A program made the translations under genes and the position numbers. This document shows positions 25,727 to 40,131 of a stretch of DNA of 64,000 nt, piece by piece (the stretch's first letter is position 1; each line of letters begins with the position of its first letter). The notes under the pieces are model-generated. The model was not told the DNA's origin. It worked only from the letters and a program-made list of their open reading frames with translations, and searched no databases. Source of the stretch: Setaria digitata (lineage: Eukaryota > Nematoda > Chromadorea > Rhabditida > Setariidae). The stretch lies in contig RCAB01000169.1 of the NCBI GenBank assembly GCA_003640385.1, forward strand, positions 56,861 through 120,860. Reading direction: 5' to 3'.

Positions 25727-26781
25727 GATATTGGATTTTCCATTCGAAATACTTTTAGCTGCATTTTCTGTTCCATCGTAACATCTAGTGTTTGCAAACC
25801 CTGGTAATAATTGCCATAAATGGAATTTGAAACTTGTAAAATACTTCAAAAGTTTCTAGAAGTTTAATATTGACCGAAAAGTTATTGACATTTTGCAACT
25901 CGATCAAAGAAAGTTTAACATCCGAATTTGAAGAAATACTTTTGACGGTGAAAATTTTGAGCATTTATAGAATTTCTAGTAAAAGAGTGAAGAAGTTGAT
26001 CACTGTTGTCAGTTGAATGAGCGATGAGAAATATGGAATGATGTTAGAGTTAGTTCACTGTTGGCCGAAGATTCTACTCATGCTTCACGAAGAACGTCCA
26101 GTATTTATTGCTTCTTTTTCTTTTAGTTGTTGCTTTTCAAATTCCATAAGATCCGATGCATAGAAAGCAGTTAATTACTGAATTCAGATCTGCAAATTTT
26201 TCTTTTCCGTTTTCCAGAAAATGATACACCTCGCTATCAGTTTTTGTTGAAACGAAATACTTTCGAACTTAAGATGGAGTTTGTTGATAATGCGTTAAGT
26301 TCGGGAATTTCGAGATTTCGGAACTAACATTGCTTAAAATAGAAGTGTGAAGCTCTTAGGAGTTGAATTAAGTAGTTTTAGCAGCTTCTTTTGAAGAAAT
26401 TGAAAAAAACTTCACGTTCCTCTCATAAATTTCTTTTTAAATTCTTTTGAAGAGTAAAATTTGAGATGGTATTTATTAAATGTTATTGAAATCTCAGATA
26501 CACGTTTTACAGATTTCACTTCCTTAGTGATATCTTTCTGATTTTTGTGATGTTAAAGAAATTTACTGAATTCCGCACAGAATCACATTCCTCATACCTT
26601 AAGTATATGATTTGTTGGTAGTAAGGACTGAATTTAATCAGGGTCAAAACTGAGATTGAAGAGCTAAAATCATCGACACCATTATCAGTAGCTCGGTTGA
26701 ATCGAATATTTGAATTCAAACTTTGAACAATTATTTACTTTGATTATATCAGGTCTACCTTCATTTAAGACTATCTTCTGA

Positions 26782-27300
26782 GCTGGAAAAAGTATAAAAG
26801 CTGTTCGAGGAAATGAATCTTTTAGAATTCAGTTGAGTTTTTTGATTTTCTACTTTACTTTTTTCGATCCACTTTTCTTCATGTTATGTCTTTAACTTGT
26901 TTGCAATCGTCAATTGATATGTTGTGCCAGATCGTACCTCATCGAAGGACTCAAAACCACCAGTATTAGAGTCACATATGCTATTCATTGTTTTGTAAGA
27001 CACTAGTAAACTTGAAGGAAAAGTCAATCATTCCTATAAAAGCTTTTTGGTTGATTTAAATCATCTCTTGTTTTTACTTGTGAAATAAGCAGCCATACTC
27101 CACATAAATCTGATTTTATTGCATTAGACTTCCAGAGCTTTTGTGGAAATGTTTGCCGTGATGATCTTAAAATCTCATCAAACTAAGTTTTTAAGCTAAG
27201 AAAAAAAGCGTAAAAATTTTCTGAGGAAATAAATGTTTCCAAATTTAATTATGAATTTTTAATTTTTTCCGTTTTACTTTTTTCGATCTGTTTTCCTTCA
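26782..27300 (+). repeat. Diverged local duplication, copies 26782-26881 and 27195-27300
   Basis: Both copies run through the same order of words: gctgg/gctaag, (a)gtataaaa/gcgtaaaa, gaggaaatgaat/gaggaaataaat, and finally actttttt-cgatc with a trailing ttcttca or ttccttca. Overall similarity by eye is around two thirds with indels. The unit is about 100 bases, spaced about 410 bases apart. Origin unknown. Confidence 0.5.
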
Positions 27301-30300
27301 AAAAAATTTCTGTATTATTTGGATTGAAAAGAAAGTCTTTTTTAATTTCACTTCCATTTTTTTCTTTGAGAGTTAATTAGTGAGGATTGAAGTGGGTGAA
27401 GGCTTCGAAGCCAAAGGACAAGCTGTAATTTTAGAGATGAAGTTAAGGTTAAAATTGAGTGTGGAAGATGAATAGATGTAACGAGGTAGAATGAATTATA
27501 GGTGACAACCATTCCATAATGAATGATTAATCTTTGGACTTTCAGCTGAAAATTTCTGAATTCAGAATCTCTTTCCGGTCATATAGAAACCGGATAGCAT
27601 AAGCAGGACATTTTCTTTTAAGTTTTTTGGTTAATCGTTGTCCCGCATTTTATCCCTGCGGAAGAATGAAGAATAAGAATCATCAGTACTTCATTTTTTG
27701 GGAAAAAACGCTGAAAGGTAAAGTTTTCGTTTTCCGCGGTTTCCACTGTTGAAATGGGAATGCTGAAAGATAGAATTTCTGGGTTTCAACTTCCAAAAGA
27801 AAATACGAAATGGTGCATGATATGAAAATACTTGGAGTTGATTTTGCTATAAATTTCAAAATTTCCGACTGTAAATTTTCAGCAAAATTTTAGATACTTC
27901 TCAATTTCTTCTCCGTTCATCTATTTTGTTCTTAAATTTCCGCTGCATTTTAATTTAACTTAATCTGCTTACTATTGTCTGTCTTGCCACAGTTGGTCAG
28001 TGCATAGAAAGTGTCACAAAGCAAAATATTGTCGTTCGAAGGAAAACAAACGAAAAAAAAAGGTGAAAAGTGCTCGCTTTAGAAAAATTCTGAAAAAAAT
28101 TATGTTGTTTATCAAAAAAGAGAAATTTTGTTTTTCTTCGTCGTCGATATATCTGCAATTATAAATTATGTATACATATATATGCGTTTTTCCATTGATT
28201 ACATACCAAGTAAAGAATCGATTATTTATCTTTGCCGAAAATTAGATTCGCTGTCGATTAGTCAATCTTAATGATAAAATTAAGAATTAAGAGCACAATC
28301 GATTTCCACTCATTTCATTTCCCTCTTTTCCAGACTCAATATATAATTTCGAAAAGTCTATCATAGAGTTAAGGAAAAAAAAAGCTGCAACTTATTTTAG
28401 ACTTCAAATTTTTCTCTTTCTCACTTCATATGAAAATTAATCATTTTCAAAATAGCATTGCGAGGAGTTTCAAAAAACGAAGAAAAAAAGAGGTAACGTG
28501 AATGAATTAAATTATAAAATGGGATGAAAGAGAGTTAAATAAAAACCTGCCGGATAGAATCTTTTTGTTCAGATGAAAGGTCAAGAAAAAGTTCACAAAA
28601 GAGAGAGAAGAGAGATTAATGAAAGTATTTTTATAAAAGGTAGGAAAGTTATGCGTTTTGCGTATTCCCACTTCGATTCTTTCATATTTAGCAAATTTCA
28701 TGTACTTTTGCTATTACTTTCTTCCTACTTCTTTTCCTTTAGCAAATTATTTACGAAACTTCAGTTCTACTTTTCGTGACAGAATAAATCCGATAAATAA
28801 CAGGGAGTGCACAAACATTTCAGTGGTATTATTCTTATGCTTCCTACTTTTAAAAATAAAAATAGAATTATCATTTATCTTTTTTTGCCCCCATCCATCC
28901 ATTCATTTTTCATTTTCATCACCCTTAATTTCCAATTATTTTATAGCACATTTTGAATGCTAAAGTAATTAGTGACTAATTTTAACTGGTCTATAATATT
29001 TATAGCAATTCCTATCTGGTGTACTATCGTATCTCACTGTTCATTTCTAAGTTATGCATTTCTGCAGTAAAAATTGTCTCATGAACTGTATTTTATTTAA
29101 AAAAAAATTAGTTGTGATTACTGCTCTTAGGGAATAATTCTGGGCCGGTTTTCAACATCATTAACACTAGCCAATAAACGTAATTACACGGTAAACAAGG
29201 TCATGCATCAGTGTAGTGGAAAAACAATTTACAGTGTATAAGAACGAAATATTCCATTTGATGAATTTCTTGATATAAGGTAAAGTTATCAAATAACAGA
29301 GATTACATAGTAATGCGGTAGCATTTCTGTAATTGGCTTATAGTTTCAAATCCACAGTTTGTGACTTACAATTTCTTGTCTATAATTTCAGTTTACAATA
29401 TCAAGACTTTGTCCATTTTTAGCTAATATTTGTTTATATCGGGTTATTTTTCCGGCCATTATGTGTTTTTGTTGGAGAAAAATGCCATTCCTTTAACAGT
29501 ATTCCAGTTGGCTTTATTCTTCCTTCTTAAATTATTGAAATGAATTTTATCAAAGCTTAAAGAATTGGTCGAAGAATATCAGTTTCGTAATAGTTATAAA
29601 TTTCCTTTTTACACTGGTGATTTTCGACTAACCAGAATGAGTTAGTTGCAGCTTCCATGTCTTTGCATGGTTTAGCAAGCTTTCGGTATGCAATCAGTAG
29701 TTGCTCGCTGTATTGAACGAATTACATTTAATTGTAATTAAGGAAGTAGTTGTACAACGGAGATTTAATGAAGAATCTTCTATCTTTTTGTCTAGTCTAC
29801 AACTTTACTAAGTTCGCTACTTAGTGACTATTTCCACCTTACTTAATCATTCATTCGATTTAATTTATCATTTCATCCATCTCCAGTTTCTCCTTTTTTT
29901 CCGAAAATACATTTCTCACCCAACTGGCTGATTCATCACTGTTTCTTTTATGAATTGTTCCAGTTTTTTTCTTTTTTTCAAATGTTTTAAGCAGCAGACC
30001 TATAGTGAATTACTGATACGAAACCATCTGCTAGAGTGGCATTGTTTCTTTAATTTCATCCTGAAACAATTCATCTGATAATATCTGCAGCTATAATCAA
30101 CGGCTACAACTGGAATTAATTTTCAATCAAATGAACAACTGAAATAAATCCTTCGATCAAAATCCAGCTCTTTTCCTCTCTTTTTTTAAGGATTTTTCGG
30201 AACTGAAGTAATTCTGTGAAGATTCGATTCGCATCAACGAAAGGCCAATATTCATCAGCTCGAAGTAAAATTGTTTCTATGCTCAAATTTTTCTGACGCT

Positions 30301-30770
30301 CTCATATGACTAGTATTACTATGAGGCTAGAATAATCCCGGAGAAAAACTTTGTCATTTCTCGTCTTATCAAGCTGATCTTCTTAATGGTTTAAATTTCC
30401 TTGTGGGTAAGAAAAGATTGAGCGATGTTGTAACCGCTACGGCCATAAATTGTTGATGTGTTCCGTTTGATTGATACTTTCATTTCATCGTTTTCAAAAA
30501 AGAACTGATCCATTTATATTGTATACTGCGTGCTGCGTGAGCATGCAGTATCATGCTTATTTCCATCACTGTTATCTTTGTTTCACCTCAATTTCTGCCT
30601 TTTTTTTGCCAGGTTTGCCTTTCTGTGAAAAACGATTACTTACTACTGCAGGGAAATTATACTTGGCGTAGATGTGTTGGGATACGTATTTCGAGAATAA
30701 GCAGCTGAGAAATGTTGAACCTGAGTAAGTAATAGTAGGGAAATTGTTTCAATTAATAATATGCTCAAAT

Positions 30771-30984
30771 TACTAATATTTTATATTTACGAAATATTTC
30801 ATAAAGCAAAAATTTTTCTTCTTAAAAATTATGAAATCAAAGCCTTATAAAGGAATCAGAGCATTTTTTTAAGTGTTATATCAGTTACGTTAAATTACTC
30901 CACCCGTACATTTACTAATATTTTATATTTACGAAATATTTCATAAAACAAAAATTTTTTCTTCTTAAAGATTATGAAATCAAA
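30771..30984 (+). repeat. 71-72 base direct repeat, copies 30771-30841 and 30913-30984
   Basis: Each copy starts tactaatattttatatttac and ends ttatgaaatcaaa. They differ at a few single bases and one T insertion. The spacing is 142 bases start to start, so the copies are separated by about the length of one unit. This is a recent local duplication in non-coding DNA. Confidence 0.9.
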
Positions 30985-33947
30985 TTTCATTAATTAACTC
31001 TTTTAAAGTTTTCTTAAAGTCCAAAATGTTTGAAATACGTCGTTATGAGGAAAGGTGTGTATATATGTTCCTATGTATTTACGTTTCTTACATATTTTAA
31101 ACTAATTAGTTGTTTTTTTTTTCTCTTTTCTCTTTCCTCCCTCGGAATTTTTGACTTCATCAGTGATGTTGTTCGCAAACTAAATTGTTTGTTAATTCCA
31201 AAGTGTTTTGATTTTCGTTCTTTTTTGAAGATATCATAAAATTGCGCTGATCAATTTCACGTCGAATTAAGTTTTATCTTTTGAAGATAGGAGACAGTTA
31301 TCATTTTTTATTTCTGTGAAGTTTTTAAAGGAGGAAACTCTCTCGGCGAAGAAACTTGATGGTATAGTTTCGACCAATCATGAAATAAAAAATGGAAAAA
31401 GGAAGGGTGAAGAGGAAAAACAAAAAGGAAGGAGTTCTAAAGTTTCAAGTGAAATAGAGTTGTTGTTGGTTGAAATTTCTGTTTCCACATAACTGGACAG
31501 CATATTAGCATGCTAATTTCAGGATTTCTTTCTTTTTTCCATCTCTTTTCTTCCTTAATATTATTTATATTTGGAAAACATAAATTTGCTAAACTTTTTT
31601 CTGCAGTATTACGTTCGCTTGACCTTTTATGATTCTTTGATATTATTAATATTGCAACTTTTGGAAGATTTAATTAGAGTGAATGCCAAATGAACCATGA
31701 GTAGTTAGATCAAAAACTATTTTTCATTTAGTTCGAAAATCCAGACTGTTTGAAATCCGGTCAAATTTTACGTTTTTAATCTTTTTTTTTCAACTTTATT
31801 GTTAAGTCATTAGGTGGAATTAAATAAGCAGTTTATGTAAACTACCACCAATTTTGTTGCTTTTGTCAGTGTTTAGCATCAATAGTGAATAGAGAGAAAC
31901 TGTTATTTAATTCGTTGATGATAAATGAATGGATGGAAATATCTCAACCATAATGCAATTACGCAATAGCCTTGACCTCTGACATTATCTATACTAATTG
32001 TATTGCACTCAGTTGTGTGATTCTCGACTTGGCTTTTCTCAATTGCATTCTTTTGTATCACTTTTATTCATTACTTTGTAGGACTTTGCGATATGAATGA
32101 TATGTCTCTTCATTGAAGAGTTAGAGAATTATTTCGTGAAGAATACTCTCAGTACATACTCCTAACTTCTGTCACTTCATGGTGATCACTTTAATTCACA
32201 AATGCTACATATGAGTCATTCATATTATTTCTTCTACCCTTTTTATTTTACCTAATGGTTGTTGAATATCGCAATATATAAGCATCACATGTTTAGTTCA
32301 CTCTCTTAAAGTGGGAAACATTGAATGATACTTTGATACCCAGCAAATAAATTTATCGTGGAATTTTAGCTGGAACTGGTTTACTTTGTAAATTTCATCT
32401 AAAGTTTTGATTCTCTGCCTCTCATTTCTCTTTTTTTTGACTTCATTCTTCCTCTTCCTGATTAATCTTAGATATTAGCCTTGAATTCGGTCATTTTAAC
32501 TCCTACTTTTGAGCTCGATCAGTTCAGATTTTGATTTTCAGCCTGATTGATTTTTTAACTTTTGCTTTCAAATTTGGTTCATTATCCGGGATCTTCGCTT
32601 CGAGTCTATTGATTATCGAAATTTCGAAATCATTAATTCAAAATATTTGATCACTTGTAGAAATGATTGTGGCATTTTCAAATGCTACCAAAAATTGATA
32701 TTAAGATTAATATTAATATTGAGGTTGAATCATAATGAATATCATCGCAGGAAAAGGATAATTAACTAATGGAGGATAATTTCCATGTAATCATTGCGAG
32801 AGAATAAATAAGCAAGGATTTATGAAAATGGGAAAAATAAGTGTTGAAAAACATTTACATTGTCGACTGAATTCAAATTACTTTTGAACTGAATGTATCC
32901 ATTCATTAAGCAAAAATTTCATCCAGTGATGATGCATTGCTACAGAGCTCTATGCCTCCTTGTCACTTCCTTATATATCGGCTTGCAAATGGCTGCTAGT
33001 AGTTGAGTGACTACAATCTTTAGTTTGTCAACAGTGGTGGTGTTGATGATGATTGATCAATGATAAGAACAGTAATGATTCTCTACTGACATCTTATAAT
33101 TAGCGTGCTATTTTCATGACTCAGATTTGAAGTGAAGCACAATTTGTCAGTGATTTTTCATGAAGAAAAAAGAAAGGAAATTAAATGATTTAAATGGTTG
33201 GAATCTGTAAATTGCCAACAGTTAGAACAGTTTTAGAAACATTCAATTACTTATTTATAAAATTTTTGTACATGGTTGGTTAAATTTGAACAACAGCCCA
33301 ACAGTATTTTAATAATTGATGCTTTGATAACTGAAAACTCTATCATGTTGATATTTGCCATCACAAAAACGTTAAGGAGGAAGGACAATAAGAAGCTTTC
33401 CTCTCCCGTATAATCTCGGAAAATCATAGTAAGATCCGTATGATGGGAGCAAGTTTTTCAGGAAGGAAATGGCGAATATTAATAGAATTTGCATAACGAA
33501 TAGGAAATAATCTATTGATATATCAAATAGTTTCGCCTTTTTCTTTTTTTGTTTCATCGTTCTGTTTATGTTTGTTAGAACTGACTCATTTTGAATATAT
33601 CACTTAGTTAAATGTCAAAGAATTGGAAATTTCATTTTGACTCTTCCTACCTTTTCTATTATCTCTCTTTCCATTCATTCATTCATTCATTACTACTTCC
33701 TTTTTCTCATTTCTTATTCTTACATATCCATCTTCCATCAATCAAAAAAAAAAAAAAGAGAAAAACGAATCATTTACGAATTTTTCACTATGTACGCCAC
33801 CTTCCATCATCCTAACCACTACACTTACTACTGATAAAAATGAACAAGTAAAATATTTTACATGTAACGTCTCGATTTTTGTCAAAAAAATTATTAAAAA
33901 TATGTTATGTAAGTGAAAGAAGAAATTGCATTGCAGTGGATTCATTC

Positions 33948-33990
33948 GGAGATGGTGGTAATGATAATGATAATGATAATAATAATGACT
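33948..33990 (+). repeat. GATAAT microsatellite
   Basis: Run of taatgataatgataatgata words. The overlapping frames on both strands (Asp/Asn-rich on +, His/Tyr-rich on -) are repeat artefacts. Confidence 0.8.
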
Positions 33991-36900
33991 GTTTAGATTT
34001 GCGTAAACAAACAACCATATCTGATGAAATATTTCAACAACTTTTCCCCGTCAAACCTCATTGGTTGTAATGTATTACTTTATCGTTGAAACGAGTTATT
34101 TTAGCGTGAAAACAATGCATTATCTCCAGCCTTCTTTGTATGTGGCATCGTTTTATGCTTTGCGAGAGAAAAACATCTGTGTCCTTTGATTTATTGCTTC
34201 AGTCCAGTGCTACATCACGTAACTTGACGTACGTAGTGATGCCATAAATTTGCGTGAAGGCTTTGTTGGGGAAATGTCACCCTTGGAGAAAGGGTTGCTT
34301 AAGTAAAATTATTCCATCTGTTGGTAAGACGATGCACCTGGACAAATCTGCTTGCCTTCCTATCTTTAAGGTTACTTAGACCTAAATAAGTCTGCAGTAA
34401 ATTTATTTCTATTCTCACATTTCTTCATAAAAAAAAAACTCGCCTTATGTACAGAAATAAGTCTATCTCTCCTGTTTAGACTGCTTGATTATAGTTAAAT
34501 GATAAGATATTATCAGCTCTAATCGTCCTCAGTTATTATTTTAATCATGCAGTACACTTCCTTTTAATAACAAATGCGAAGTTCTTCATTGAATTATAAC
34601 TCATGTGTTGTGTGAAATCAATACATTTTTATAACAGAATTAATAATTTGAACAGGCTAAACTATGTCTTATCCTATTAAAACATATTAATGCTTTAAAC
34701 TGATGAAATCAGTTGACTTTTCAAGGGCGTTATTTTTTACCAAAGTTAAAATGAAACTGGTTGTAAATTTTGAGAATTTAAGCGTAGTTGGGGCAAAATG
34801 TCAAGAAAAAACGAACAAAAAAAGAAGTAACAAATGTGAAATGATTGGAGAGGAGAACGAAAAATATTATTACATATTAATTAACTGTTGCCGTAATTTG
34901 TCAAGAGAAAGTTTATAATAAGTCTAATATTAAATATAAATTGCTTTCATATTCCTTTTTATCATTAATACTAATCTCTGAAAACAGTTGGGTGATACCA
35001 CAGTGATTAGTTAGATGTTGCCACATTCACTTTATCAGTATTAAAAGAATTTTGTTTTTAAAGTAACCAAAATGAGGACAGAGTTTTTTTTTAATTGCTA
35101 AATTAGTAATGAATATTTCGAAAACGTTCGAGCTCAATGAAAGTAGAAAATCAATAGAAATGGAATTTTTGAACCTTGAAATTTTGCTCATGAAATTTCT
35201 GAAATTTTGAGATTGAAAATAAGATCACTTTTTGCTACTGTATTGGAATATTTCTGACAGAAATATTTAGAAGGAAACACCACTCATATTTTTCACTTTG
35301 TTAACTAGAAAATTCATTTTCTAAACGACCTCGAATCCTCTGCCAGGAGATCCATCCACTGGTGGGTGATTTCGATTGTCATTTAATGAAGAATTGTATT
35401 GAATTATATTAAAAATAAAACGTATCGTAATTTTTAGCTGAATTGCGAGGTGCATGTTTTTTTTAATTTTTTCTTGAAATTTTCCTGCTTTAAACCCTTT
35501 CCAAATAAGATTAAAAATGTTAAATTTACATATGAGACATATCTTCTTTTTAGCTATTTATATGCAAGATGAAGTTCTAAGATAATTTAGGCAGAAAATG
35601 GATCATTTATCCAGAATTTCTTTGTAAAATTGTAGCTAGCCCACTTCTGATTAGTGAGTACGGCTATTTTTAGTACTTCAAGTGATATTATTCAATTATC
35701 TCCTTTATAATGCAGTTTGTTTCTACAAGTCAATGGAAAGGCTAGTATTTTTCTTTTTGTAGAAAGAAAATTTATGAAAAAAAAAACTTTCATTCGTTTT
35801 TTAAAAAATTCGATTCTGAATTTATTTATTTTAATAGACTTTCTAAAAGATGAGCAATTTATGAAAAATAAATTAGCAGCTAATCATTGGGACGTTGAAT
35901 AAAATTGGACGAGTAAAATAATTTGCGAGAATCCATAGGTAACACGTAGTTCAGTTGCATCTTCTGTGATAGTTTTGATTTGTTTGCATGGAATACGAGG
36001 AATCTCAGAACCATTTCAGTAATTTGAAGTACTTGAATTTATGTCTTATATCAAATTAGTTATGCTGCCAATGATTTTCAATAACATTAGCACTACAACA
36101 ATTAAGTGCAGAAAATAGCCGCCACTCACTTAGTCAGTGATTATCGTTATCATAAACATCATGAAAGTTTTGCCCGATCAATAACACAGCTTGTTACTTT
36201 AATTATTCCGTCACATTCTTTCATTCTCATTTAAAATTTGATGTCATCATTTGAAACTTCCACTCAACCAATCGATTAGATTAGTGCTTAGAAATGATTA
36301 TATAACTTGTTGATTGATCATTTAGTAAGGGTTTTTTGAAGGTCATCACGGGTCCGTGTGTTGTTGATAAGATAGATCTTTTAAAATTTTAGCAATTTTT
36401 TATAAAGATTCTTATACATTTTTGATTCCTTATAGAAAGACCTGTTTGGCCATTGACTATGTGACTTATCAAACAGAAAACCGAATAGAAAATGTAATTC
36501 GAACTGACAACTTTATATTTTACCGTAATGGTGAATTAATTTCTGATATCTCTTAAACTGATATCAGAAACTGATGTGGAAGTGATTTGTTACTTGAAAT
36601 AACTTTACGATATATTAATAAGTTCCATTGTTATTTTATAGTCACATTCATCATAGACACGTAATTCTTCTACGGTTCTTATCAAATGGTATTCATAGAT
36701 TGATACTCATATTTCATAATTAATTTAGACTTGGATCGGTCGTAATTTGCTACATTAGTCATTTTTTGCTAGTATTTAGTCATCACAAAATTCAAGGAAG
36801 GAAAAGGCTACTAAATTCAAAAATATGAAAATGTAGGGATCCCTTTGTTAAGGTTAACAGTTCAGTTATTTAATTTCGAAAAATCTAATTAATTACAAAC

Positions 36901-37288
36901 TGTCAATTGTTTTCTAGTGTTTTTTCAGCCTCTTCCACCCTTCTCCCTTGCGAACTATATATGAAATGTACTAACTTGTTTCTTTGTAGAGGAAGTAAGT
37001 CTGTTATTAATTTTAAAAACAAAACAAAACAAAACAAAAAAACAACAAAAAACAAAAGAAACGAAAAAAACAGCTGAAGACAACCCCATTCCAGCCACAT
37101 TTCTCACCTCTCGTTAACCTCGTTTTATTTATCCTTTTTTTTTTTATTAGGACAGATTTTCATCTGCAAGGAAATAAGTTTTGTCAGTAACTTTGGGAAA
37201 TGATATGTAAATACCGAGAGTCGGGAATAGTCGAGTTAAGAAATTGGAGGAGAAAATGAAACAGAGGGGAGGTAAGTTATTCTAATTT

Positions 37289-37309
37289 CTCTCTCTCTCT
37301 CTCTCTCTC
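37289..37309 (+). repeat. (CT)n microsatellite
   Basis: Pure alternating CT run of about ten units in non-coding DNA. Confidence 0.9.
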
Positions 37310-40067
37310 GTTTTCTTCATTTTAATGATAGCAAAAAGAATCGTGACGTTACGGCAATTTATACTGGTAGTGATAAAAAAGATTCTTTTTTTCTCAAGAA
37401 TGTCAGGTGTCATATTCATTCCGTTTGTCATATTTTTTTCCGTTGATTTTTAGGCAACTCTTTGTATCGTTGGCCATTGTCCTTTCAAAGAGTTTATCTT
37501 TCATATTTAATTGTGCACTTTTATTAATCATTAATTTTATTCAGTTGTCTGGTTGAATGAGAAAAAAGAGATGTAGGAAACGAAAGTTTTGATAAAAAGC
37601 TGGAATCAGGAAAATTTTACATTAACGATATTTACCAGTAATTAATTGATAATTGACTTGTTCGCTTTACTGAAAAAAAAAATATTAAAATGAAAAAATA
37701 TGTTTAGAAAAGTTACATTTTCAGATTAAAAAAAGAAAAATATTTTATATGTTTTAATGCCAATAATTTCCATTTTTTGTAGTCTTTTTAATTTGTTTAA
37801 ATGAAAAATTATGGGCAATTTAACGCATTCTCCAATGCTAACATATAGCTTTTTTTCTTTTGTAATAATTATTCGGGTATACTCAAATTTGAACTTAATC
37901 GTACTCAAGTATTGGAGGATTTCAAACATGTACATTCTAGAGCGGCTAGATTAAATAAATAGTAAATCGACTGTCAATAGAGCAAACAAATCATCAAAAG
38001 GACAGTTATGACCAGGTAGACAGACCTTGTGGTATTGGAGCTAATTTTAGAGGTAAGCTGAATTTATGCAATTTAAATTTAAAAATTGCAATGCATAGGA
38101 CTTTGTTGTATTTCAAACTTTTTTATTTTCTTCGTTTCTTTCTTTGCTCTTTTCATTCTTCACCACTGAAAATATTCAGCTTACTTTTCCTCTCTTGCGA
38201 TGGAATAGAGAAAATGTGATGAAAGGGAAGTAAGCAATTAGAGTTGAACAATTCGCCTCCCCCTGACGCTTTTTACTGTGTTTTGTTTAGCAGTGTTTCC
38301 GTAACCTCTGACTCCTTAATACAATATTTGTAAAGTAGTGGATGGAGCTTTTAAAAAAGTTTTTTTTTGAAGAGAAATAAAGGAAAGCAGAAGAAAGAGC
38401 TAGTGAAAAGATAAAATAATAATAAACCTTTTTAACCTTTGCCAATTCTTAGTTTTATTTTTGTCTAGTTTTTGAATTCATTCAAATATTGAAGCTCTGA
38501 AAGTAATACTTTGTAATAAATTAAGTAATCACTGGAGTAAATGTGTAATATCAACTACTAGTCGTATGTGTATGAGGAGGAACTTCATTTAATGGGGACT
38601 ACTTATAAGAGGCGACACTTAAAATGACAAAGAGTGATTAATTCATTTAGCTGTATACCTGTGCTTCTATCTGTTCAACGTGTAGAATATATTATTTTTT
38701 GTGTATCTGATACGAAAGTATCTGAATTAAAATCAACTTGATTATAATATATACAAGTGTGGGACAATACTTGTGATACGAAAAGAATTCAAACTAATAT
38801 TTCCTGTCGTTCTTCCATAGTTTACTTGGTATTCGTCTTCGACTTTTTTCTCTTCTTAGAAATTTAGCGGCTAATAGCTAGGACTGTAGCACTAGCCTTT
38901 TAATTTTAGGATTTTATATGTTCAAATCATCTCAGTCATTACTTTTAGGACAGAAAAGGTGCATTTGTGAAATGATTGTTTTATTATTGCCAATAGGTAA
39001 CATCAACATAAAATATGAAATAAAAAATTGGGCAATCAGGTATGAAAGTAGATGCTTGTTTGTAAGTAAACTAGGTAATGATGTTCGTAATCAAACATGA
39101 AGTAATCAGTAAGATATGAATGTCCGTTAACGGAGTCTGCAAATAATTTGTTCCTTTTTCACCTAGGTGAGCTTTTCATAATTTGAGTCATATTTTAAGA
39201 TAAGTTATTAATAAATAATAATGATTTTTGTATAAAGTGTATGTGAAATTTTCTTTTATTTTTGCAGTTAGATTCACTACTTCACTTTCTTTCTTGATGT
39301 TTTTATATCGTGAACTTCTTCAAATATAAACATATGTTAGCTTCCGTTTTCTAAGTCAAATCTCAATCTGTATAAAGCGAAGTTAATATTTGATGCCAGA
39401 GTGGTCATAAACAATTTCTGTTGCAAACTAAAACTAGGAAAAAGAAAGAAGCCAAAACCAAAAATGGTTAACTGAATTACATCGCAAATGTTTGCTGAAA
39501 AATGACAAAGCTATATTTCCCGATCTCATCAGAACGTACTCACGTGACGCTGAAAATTTATTGTAATTTCTTTCTTCACTTAGGTCACATGGCAGTAATA
39601 ATTTTTAGTCACATCGCTTGCGTTAAACTAACTTGAGTAACTTCATAATGAATTACCACTTATGCTGTGCAAAAGTTCATTAATTTCGATTATTTTTATG
39701 TGTTTAAAAAGAAAAAAAGAAATAAGGAGAAATATAAATATTGCTATTTGGACATCTCTTCAGCTTCATTTATTCATTCCTTGGCCCTTTACTAAGTCAA
39801 TATTTAAGTCCTTTCCAGAAGGACATCATTTTTCACTGCCACTATTTCGATTCCATACTCAGTGCTTATATTTTGTTTACATCATCGAAATCTTTATTCA
39901 TTTTTTGGAATAATTTAAATCTTGGATTTGAAAAGTTTTTATGGTACCTAATAATAGATTGAGAATCGAATTTTTTTAATTAAAAAAAAAAGATGTTAGG
40001 CTTTCCTTTCACACATGTCGTTGAATTGTTGCCAAATTTTTCTGAATATTTATTTATAATTTTAATT

Positions 40068-40086
40068 TTTTTTTTTTTAATTTAAG
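40068..40086 (+). promoter_or_regulatory. Candidate spliced-leader acceptor of the BAH gene
   Basis: A T-rich tract followed by aatttaag ends at 40086, 45 bases before the ATG at 40132. The frame is also open back to this AG, with a TAA just before it, so it could instead be a cis acceptor of a coding exon adding about 15 Lys/Glu-rich residues. The ATG at 40132 was chosen because the sequence between is purine-only and UTR-like. Confidence 0.35.
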
Positions 40087-40131
40087 AAAGAAACGAAAAG
40101 GAAAGGCAAGGAGAGGAAGTGTATCGTTAAG

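Larger units (their letters stand above)
25727..40086. other. 14 kb gene desert before the BAH-domain gene
   Basis: AT-rich, with scattered simple repeats: (attc)n near 33673-33690, (aaaac)n near 37015-37060 and (ct)n at 37289-37309. Two pairs of local duplications at 26.8/27.2 kb and 30.8/30.9 kb are listed separately. The open frames are short, Phe/Lys/Ile/Ser-rich and unsupported. No RNA gene was recognised. Confidence 0.5.
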
